Shown one piece after another: positions 52,074 through 64,000 of a stretch of DNA of 64,000 bases; the first letter of the stretch is position 1; every line of letters begins with the position of its first letter. The translations under genes and the position numbers were made by a program. Source of the DNA: Paenibacillus sp. NAIST15-1 (GTDB taxonomy: Bacteria > Bacillota > Bacilli > Paenibacillales > Paenibacillaceae); NCBI RefSeq assembly GCF_001894745.1, contig NZ_BBYF01000010.1:164106-228105 (forward strand), in the 5' to 3' direction. Under the pieces are notes generated by a model that was given only the letters and a program-made list of their open reading frames with translations, made no database searches and was not told the DNA's origin.

Positions 52074-55000
52074 ATGAATATCCAGCAAAAGCTCGTTCTG
52101 GGCGTTGCGGCAATGATGATGTTGAGCTGTTTGCTCACGCCCCTTTTTTCTGCGGTCGCCCAGCCGGCGGATCGAAAAGAACAGCTCGATCATTACATTA
52201 ATGAAATGCAGGAAAATGCCAAAATCCCCGGCATGGCAGTCGTTGTTGTACAGGGAGAAAAGATTGTATACGAACAATTTTTGGGCTACAGCGATGTAAA
52301 GAAAAAGCTACCCGTTACGGCTAACACTGTATTTGAAATGGGATCGAATTCGAAAGCGTTTACAGGCTTAGCCGTTCTTCAATTGGAGAAACAGGGCCTA
52401 ATCAAGCTGACCGATCCGGTAAGCAACTATTTGCCTTGGTTTTATATGAATGATGACGGAAAGCGAGTTAATATTACCATCGAGCAACTATTGCACCATA
52501 CATCGGCTATTCCGCCTGATACGATCGGCCATATACCGGCATCGAATGCGGACGACGCGTTGGAGCAAACTGTTCGCATGCTTGTAGGAAAAGAGCTTTG
52601 GCATGACAAAAGGCTTCAACCAGGCGAGTATTTCATATACTCAACGATTAATTACGATATTCTCGGTTTGATTATACAGGAAGTAGCAGGTATGCCATTT
52701 GAGGATTTCATGCAGGATCGTATTATTCGGCCGCTTGGGCTCGGCAGCACCTTTATGCACTACGGGGATGCGGTACAAAACGGGCTTGCAACAGGGTATA
52801 AGCTTGGGTTTCTGCGTCCTCACGCTTATCAAGCCCCGAGATATCGCGGCAATATACCGGCCGGTTACGTGAACTCAACTCCGACAGACATTGCCAAATG
52901 GATGTCAATCCAACTAGGAGCTGTCAAAGCACCAGGGATCGACGCTAATCTGATCCAATTATCGCATGAAATCGACAACACCGTATCTCCAAATGTTGAC
53001 GGATCTTCCTACGCTGCTGGCTGGTCGATCTATCAATCAGGCGGCGGTGAAATAGCGCATGGCGGGAGCAATCCGAACTTCTCATCTTATATTGTAATGC
53101 GCAACGATGGCCAACTAGGCGTTGCGGTCATGGCAAATATGAACTCCGACCATACCGAGGTGATTGCCCGTGGCGTCATGTCGATTATGCACGGGCGAAC
53201 CCCAGTCGCCCCTATGCCAGACACTTTCAGCAAGGTGGACAAGATAGCTTCCGTAGTTTTAGTCGTATTTGGTCTTGTGCTGCTGGCCCTTCTGTTCTTT
53301 ATTGGACGCTGCATGATGGAAATCGGCAAAGGAAAGCGGCGCTGGACTGGAGTGAGCGGCTGGAAAGCGGCTAGGTTGACCGCTGCATTATTTTTTTTGA
53401 CATTGTATCTGGTCGGTTTGTATTTATTGCCGAGGATTCTTTTTGATAAGCTACCGTGGAGCGCGCTCATTGTTTGGGCTCCGTACACGCTGGTACCGGC
53501 AATCATCGCCGCCGCCGCGTTCGGAGTCATTTATACTTTCTATCATCTCTTGACGCAACTGTTCGCTATAAAGAGGGAAAAACCATACGTATCGCTGCTT
53601 ATGCTCGGCATGGTCAGCGGATTCGGCAATGCGTTCATTATCTTCGTCGTTAACCAGTCCTTTGGGCGAAACGACAACTTGACGAACGGGCTTCTCTTCT
53701 ATTTTGCGTTAGGTATCCTAATGTACGTTTACGGTCAGCGATACATCAGCACCAAGCTGGTTATCCTGACGAACAATTTGGTCTATGACAAGCGTACGGA
53801 ATTGATCGGCAAAATACTGAAGACGCCGTACGAGAAGCTAGAGCGAATGGAAGATGGGCGCTTGCATGCCGTGCTGAACAACGATACGGAAACGGTAAGC
53901 CGTTCCATTAACGTGATGGTTGCGGGCACAATCTCCCTAGTAACGCTCATCTGCTGCTTTATCTATCTCGGAATGCTCAGTCTTTACGCTCTATTTCTCT
54001 CCATCGGAGTCATAGTTACAATGGCTGGATTGTACTTTTTTTTGGGAAGCAAAGCGGAGAAGCTTTGGGAGGAAACACGCGAAATCCAAACCGTGTTCTT
54101 TCGCTTAATCAACGATATGCTAAAAGGCTTTAAGGAGCTTCGGCTCAGCCAGTCCAAAAAAAATGAGTTTGAGGTTCATGTAAAGGAAAGCTCGAATACT
54201 TACCGGATAAAAAGGACGGAAGGCGATGTACGGTTCGCAAATGTCAATATAGCAGGAGAGCTGTTATTCACGGTCGTAATTGGAACGGTAGCGTTCCTTT
54301 TTCCATTATTTTTCCCGAATTTGCTTACTACGACAGTTCAAATCTACGTATTTGTGTTTCTGTACATGGCAGGCCCCGTTAACGGAATATTGAACGCCTA
54401 CCCGATGTTTTTACAGGTTCGTATTTCATGGAACCGCATTCAGGAGCTCTCTTCTGAAGTTGCTCTGCTTCAGAGCGAACACAGAGCGGTGAAGGTGCAT
54501 TTGGCCTCAGATGCAAACGTAGAGCTTGTAGCTAGCGAAATATGCTACGGCTACACAGAAAGCGGGGACGCTCCGTTTACGGCAGGCCCTTTCGATCTTA
54601 CGTGTCGTTCGGGAACGATTACTTTCATAACGGGGGGGAATGGCAGCGGTAAAACGACGCTGGCCAAGCTGATTACCGGCTTGTACAAGCCGGTCTCCGG
54701 CCACATTGCCATCAATGGTGAAGCCTTGGCTCCTGAAGAGCTGGGAAGCTGTTTCTCGGCTATTTTCAGCGATTACTATTTGTTTGAACGGTTGTACGGG
54801 ATTGATTGTTCGGACAAGGAAGACCAGATTGCTTCTCTGCTTCATCGCCTTCAACTGGAAGACAAGGTAACGGTGCGGGACGGTTGTTTTTCGACCACTT
54901 CGCTGTCAACTGGCCAGAAGAAACGGTTGGCGCTGCTGCTTACTTATTTGGAAGACAAGCCGATTTGCTTGTTTGATGAGTGGGCGGCCGACCAAGATCC

Positions 55001-55178
55001 GGAGTATCGCCGCCATTTCTATCATGAAATTTTGCCCGAACTAAAGGCTCAGGGAAAATGCATTATCGCTATAACGCATGATGACCGGTACTTCCACGTT
55101 GCCGATACGTTGATCAAGCTTGAACGCGGCAAGCAGATGCAGCACAGTGATCATCAAATGATGGTAGAAGTTCCTTAA
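52074..55178 (+). CDS. S12-type D-Asn prodrug peptidase fused to ABC exporter
   Basis: 1034 residues. A signal-like first helix (7-29) exports an S12/class C beta-lactamase-like domain (35-375). Its active site is S91 and K94 (SNSK), Y189 (YSTIN) and HGG at 329-331. Three helices follow (about 392-412, 432-452, 468-490), as in ClbP. The C-terminal half is a cyclic-peptide-export ABC transporter: membrane domain about 510-790, Walker A GGNGSGKTTLAKL, signature SLSTGQKKRLAL and Walker B PICLFDEWAADQDP. ZmaM of zwittermicin has the same fusion. It should carry the acyl-D-Asn precursor out and cut it outside to free the active compound, giving self-protection. Confidence 0.92.
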   Translation: MNIQQKLVLGVAAMMMLSCLLTPLFSAVAQPADRKEQLDHYINEMQENAKIPGMAVVVVQGEKIVYEQFLGYSDVKKKLPVTANTVFEMGSNSKAFTGLAVLQLEKQGLIKLTDPVSNYLPWFYMNDDGKRVNITIEQLLHHTSAIPPDTIGHIPASNADDALEQTVRMLVGKELWHDKRLQPGEYFIYSTINYDILGLIIQEVAGMPFEDFMQDRIIRPLGLGSTFMHYGDAVQNGLATGYKLGFLRPHAYQAPRYRGNIPAGYVNSTPTDIAKWMSIQLGAVKAPGIDANLIQLSHEIDNTVSPNVDGSSYAAGWSIYQSGGGEIAHGGSNPNFSSYIVMRNDGQLGVAVMANMNSDHTEVIARGVMSIMHGRTPVAPMPDTFSKVDKIASVVLVVFGLVLLALLFFIGRCMMEIGKGKRRWTGVSGWKAARLTAALFFLTLYLVGLYLLPRILFDKLPWSALIVWAPYTLVPAIIAAAAFGVIYTFYHLLTQLFAIKREKPYVSLLMLGMVSGFGNAFIIFVVNQSFGRNDNLTNGLLFYFALGILMYVYGQRYISTKLVILTNNLVYDKRTELIGKILKTPYEKLERMEDGRLHAVLNNDTETVSRSINVMVAGTISLVTLICCFIYLGMLSLYALFLSIGVIVTMAGLYFFLGSKAEKLWEETREIQTVFFRLINDMLKGFKELRLSQSKKNEFEVHVKESSNTYRIKRTEGDVRFANVNIAGELLFTVVIGTVAFLFPLFFPNLLTTTVQIYVFVFLYMAGPVNGILNAYPMFLQVRISWNRIQELSSEVALLQSEHRAVKVHLASDANVELVASEICYGYTESGDAPFTAGPFDLTCRSGTITFITGGNGSGKTTLAKLITGLYKPVSGHIAINGEALAPEELGSCFSAIFSDYYLFERLYGIDCSDKEDQIASLLHRLQLEDKVTVRDGCFSTTSLSTGQKKRLALLLTYLEDKPICLFDEWAADQDPEYRRHFYHEILPELKAQGKCIIAITHDDRYFHVADTLIKLERGKQMQHSDHQMMVEVP

Positions 55179-55197
55179 ACAAAGGAGAGAGATTTCA

Positions 55198-55443
55198 ATG
55201 GAAGAGCAAAAATCCAAATTAAAGAAATACATTTCGAGGTTTTCCAGAAAGCATGAGCTGCGGGATGACGAGGACATGTTTGAGCTCGGAATCGTCAACT
55301 CCTTGTTCGCAATGCAATTGGTAATGTTTGTGGAGAGCGAGCTCGGCGTTACCTTGGAGAATAGCGAGCTCGACATGGCGAATTTTCAAAGTATTAATGC
55401 CATTATGCGTTTGATCGAATCGAAAATGCCCTTAGCGGAATAA
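55198..55443 (+). CDS. Discrete acyl carrier protein
   Basis: 81 residues. Carrier protein with phosphopantetheine motif ELGIVNSLFAMQLVMFVE, where Asn replaces the usual Asp before the Ser. From memory, NSLFAMQLV-type ACPs accompany FkbH loaders in alkoxy- and hydroxymalonyl pathways. AAGGAGAG precedes the ATG; the gene lies 19 bases after the exporter and 46 before fkbH. Probable role: holds the glyceryl unit transferred by the FkbH-like protein. Confidence 0.9.
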   Translation: MEEQKSKLKKYISRFSRKHELRDDEDMFELGIVNSLFAMQLVMFVESELGVTLENSELDMANFQSINAIMRLIESKMPLAE

Positions 55444-55489
55444 TTTAATTTTTTTCTTAGCTTGAAAATCGTAAGGAGGATTCATTCAG

Positions 55490-56557
55490 ATGGAAGCTGT
55501 GGCAGCAAAACAAAACGCACAACGGGGGAATCGGAAAATTAAATGTTTGGTATGGGATTTGGACAATACCCTTTGGGAAGGCGTGCTTCTCGAGGATTCC
55601 AATGTCAGACTGAAGGATCGGGCTGCGGAGGTCATCAAGGAGTTGGATCGGAGAGGCATCCTTCAGTCGGTCGCCAGCAAAAATGATTATGCGGCGGCCA
55701 TTGGAAAGCTGAAGGAACTCGGGCTAAGCGAATATTTTCTTTTTCCACAAATCAATTGGAATTCAAAATCCTCTTCGATCAGCGTCATACAGGAATCGCT
55801 GAACATAGGTTTCGACACGTTCGCTTTTATCGACGATCAACCATTTGAACGCGAAGAGGTCGCTTTCACATATTCTGACGTTCTTTGTCTCGATGCCAAT
55901 CAATTGGATACGCTGCTGGAATTGCCGGAGCTGATGCCGGATTTTGTGACGGAGGAATCCCAGAACCGACGGCTGATGTATATGAGTGACTACAAGAGAA
56001 ATACGGCCGAAAAGGAGTTCGAAGGTCCCCAAGAAGAGTTTCTCGCGACTCTAGGCATGGTCATGAGAATCTCCCCAGCTCGCAGCGAGGATTTGCAGCG
56101 GGCGGAGGAATTGACGCTTCGTACCAATCAGCTAAACACGACCGGCTATACTTACTCGTTCAACGAGTTGGAAGCCCTGTCCCGATCCAATCGCCACAAG
56201 CTGTTAGTTGCAAGCCTTGAAGATATTTACGGCACTTACGGTACGATCGGCCTCTCCTTGGTTGAGCTTGATGAAGAAGTCTGGAGACTTAAGCTGCTGC
56301 TGATGTCTTGCCGCGTTATGTCGCGTGGCGTCGGTTCGATCATGCTGCAGCATCTTTTACAATCGGCCAAGCAAGCGGGAGCCCGTTTTCAGGCTGAGTT
56401 TATCTCCAATGACAGAAACAGGATGATGTATATTACGTTCAAATTTGCCGGATTCCAGGAAGTTGCCTCTTTTGGCGACGGCGGTGTGATTTTGGAAAAC
56501 AATTTTTCACAGCTCGGTAAGTTTCCTGATTACGTAACCGTGCAAGTGGTGGAATAG
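55490..56557 (+). CDS. FkbH-like HAD-family glyceryl-ACP loading protein
   Basis: 355 residues. The N-terminal HAD domain has CLVWDLDNTLWEGVLLED with D23, D25 and T27 of the DxDxT motif and AFIDDQPFEREEV. The C-terminal half is acyltransferase-like (ELTLRTNQLNTTGYTYS, DIYGTYGTIGLSLVE, LLMSCRVMSRGVG). FkbH proteins take 1,3-bisphosphoglycerate, remove phosphate and load the glyceryl group onto an ACP, the first step to unusual extender units. AAGGAGG precedes the ATG. No dehydrogenases to oxidise glyceryl-ACP to hydroxymalonyl-ACP are inside the window. Confidence 0.92.
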   Translation: MEAVAAKQNAQRGNRKIKCLVWDLDNTLWEGVLLEDSNVRLKDRAAEVIKELDRRGILQSVASKNDYAAAIGKLKELGLSEYFLFPQINWNSKSSSISVIQESLNIGFDTFAFIDDQPFEREEVAFTYSDVLCLDANQLDTLLELPELMPDFVTEESQNRRLMYMSDYKRNTAEKEFEGPQEEFLATLGMVMRISPARSEDLQRAEELTLRTNQLNTTGYTYSFNELEALSRSNRHKLLVASLEDIYGTYGTIGLSLVELDEEVWRLKLLLMSCRVMSRGVGSIMLQHLLQSAKQAGARFQAEFISNDRNRMMYITFKFAGFQEVASFGDGGVILENNFSQLGKFPDYVTVQVVE

Positions 56558-56568
56558 GGAGTGATCTT

Positions 56569-57828
56569 GTGGAGAAAATCGCGTTTATTTTCCCAGGCCA
56601 AGGCTCGCAATATATCGGAATGGGAAGGGAGTTGTATCGTGAATCCCAAGCAGCGAAGATGACATTCGCCGAAGCCAATGAAGCGTTAGGATACGATCTT
56701 CAAAAAATTTGCTTTGAAGGAAGCCTGCGGGAGCTGAATCGGCCGGAAAACATGCTCCCCGCAATATTGACCGTAAGCGTCGCCGCGTTCCGCGTTTATA
56801 TGCAGGAAATAGGACAACAGCCTGCTTATTTGGCCGGGCATAGCCTTGGCGAATATTCGGCCCTGACCTGCAGCGGGGCCATTGCATTTGGGGATGCCGT
56901 AAAACTGGTGCATAAGCGCAGTCTGTTGGCCGCGCAGGTAAAGAACGGCATGATGTCTGTCATCAATGGCGTAAAGCTGGAGGATGTACAGACTGCCTGT
57001 CGGCGACAGGCCGCTTCCGAGGAAGCACTTGCGCTGGCCTGCATAAACGGTTCGAATCAGTTCGTTATCTCCGGGCACGAAAAGGCGGTCGCTCGCGCGG
57101 AAGACGAATTGGCTGTTCTGAACGGACAAATTACGCCCATCCTGATGACGCCGCCATTTCATAGTCCGCTTATGGCGGATGTGGCGCCTCAACTGAAAGA
57201 GGAGTTAGCCAATCAAACATTCGGTAATTTTCGCATTCCGGTAGTCGCTAACGTAACCGCACTCCCTTATGAGGTACCGCAGCATATCGTAGATCATTTG
57301 ACACTTCAATTGACGGAGCCTGTGCGATGGTCAGAAACGCTTGCATTTATGAAAGCACAAGGCGTCAGGTTAGTGATCGAGATGGGGCCGAAAGCAGTGC
57401 TGTCGGATCTAATCGATTCGGGTATGGGGATTACCACGATGTCCTTTGGACAGAAGGAAGATCGCTTAGTAATCAAGGAACGTTTGCAGATGGTTCGCAA
57501 CCCGCATACGCCGACAATCGTCACCCGCAGCTTGGCTGTTGCGGTAGCGACCCGCAATCGAAATTTCGACAATGAACAGTACCGTCTCGGTGTCGAATTT
57601 CCTTATGAACAAATCGAACGGCTGCAAGCCGATTTGGAGAAGAATGGTATGGAGCCGACTGAAGATCAGATGAGGCAGACGTTGACCTGGTTGAGCGAGA
57701 TCTTGCGTACGAAAGGTGTGCCGGAAGAAGAGCAGATGCGGCGATTCCGTCAAATATTGGCGGATACCGGAACAGAAGAACGGCTAGCAGACTTCCCTTT
57801 CTGCCGTGATGCGTCTGTAATCATTTGA
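56569..57828 (+). CDS. Free-standing acyltransferase (malonyl-type, trans-acting)
   Basis: 419 residues. AT fold in the first 290 or so: IAFIFPGQGSQYIGMG, GHSLGEYSALTCSGAI with catalytic S92, TPPFHSPLM (malonyl-like FHS), and VIEMGPKAVLSDL. A C-terminal addition of about 110 residues (LGVEFPYEQIERLQADLEK) is helical and unlike plain FabD. Starts at GTG 56569 with AGGGAG upstream. It is likely to load the PKS below, which has no AT, with malonyl or a modified malonyl unit. Confidence 0.9.
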   Translation: MEKIAFIFPGQGSQYIGMGRELYRESQAAKMTFAEANEALGYDLQKICFEGSLRELNRPENMLPAILTVSVAAFRVYMQEIGQQPAYLAGHSLGEYSALTCSGAIAFGDAVKLVHKRSLLAAQVKNGMMSVINGVKLEDVQTACRRQAASEEALALACINGSNQFVISGHEKAVARAEDELAVLNGQITPILMTPPFHSPLMADVAPQLKEELANQTFGNFRIPVVANVTALPYEVPQHIVDHLTLQLTEPVRWSETLAFMKAQGVRLVIEMGPKAVLSDLIDSGMGITTMSFGQKEDRLVIKERLQMVRNPHTPTIVTRSLAVAVATRNRNFDNEQYRLGVEFPYEQIERLQADLEKNGMEPTEDQMRQTLTWLSEILRTKGVPEEEQMRRFRQILADTGTEERLADFPFCRDASVII

Positions 57829-57876
57829 CCCGAAATTAATGACTTTACGATAACTAATAGCCTGTGGAGGGGACCT

Positions 57877-64000
<6,124 letters not shown>

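Overview
The window looks like chromosome of a spore-forming Paenibacillaceae bacterium, most likely Paenibacillus. The support is a mid-range GC content, strong AGGAGG-type ribosome sites, YesN/YesM-type two-component proteins, an S-layer-anchored exoenzyme, a Spo0E-like phosphatase, a PxpB/C/A 5-oxoprolinase and a LoaP-type antiterminator. I saw no rRNA, tRNA, CRISPR array or intact transposase gene.

Layout: (1) 1-2.95 kb, nucleoside salvage: 3' part of deoB, then deoD and pdp. (2) 3.1-5.6 kb, 5-oxoprolinase pxpBCA. (3) 5.9-7.5 kb, pckA behind a cre-like site. (4) 8.5-17.1 kb, a nearly complete tyrosine-to-acetyl-CoA route: HisC-like aminotransferase, HppD, HmgA, FAH-family hydrolase, ScoAB and thiolase, with a TrpR/YerC-like regulator divergent at its head. 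The thiolase appears to start at CTG, behind a 10-bp tandem repeat. (5) 17.3-27.7 kb, scattered genes: an OYE reductase, a broken tetR, a PNPOx-like/MocR pair whose MocR lacks the PLP lysine, a Spo0E-like protein, a nucleotidyltransferase, an M48 protease, an LLM oxidoreductase and an RCC1-repeat protein. (6) 27.9-38.8 kb, a carbohydrate unit: YesN/YesM-like two-component system, a cre-preceded ABC importer without ATPase, and a 1405-residue SLH-anchored GH101-like hydrolase. (7) A GH19 chitinase-like enzyme. (8) 40.4-45.2 kb, methionine import and SAH recycling: metN-metI-luxS-SDR-metQ-mtnN.

From 45.2 kb to the right edge lies the most interesting part: the start of a hybrid NRPS/trans-AT PKS antibiotic cluster. 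A long AT-rich structured leader precedes a LoaP-type NusG paralogue fused in frame to an acyl carrier protein. Next come a compact hairpin and a strong intrinsic terminator directly ahead of the first NRPS gene, the layout expected for LoaP-driven processive antitermination. The NRPS is C-A-T-E, with an adenylation code that reads as asparagine. The next gene fuses an S12 peptidase, three membrane helices and a cyclic-peptide-type ABC exporter. Together these predict an N-acyl-D-Asn prodrug that is exported and cleaved, as in zwittermicin, xenocoumacin, colibactin and paenilamicin systems. A discrete ACP, an FkbH-like glyceryl loader, a free-standing acyltransferase and a KS-KR-T-C megasynthase lacking an AT follow. 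A further NRPS, which begins with half a condensation domain, runs off the right edge.

All calls were made by reading the sequence; no database search was run.
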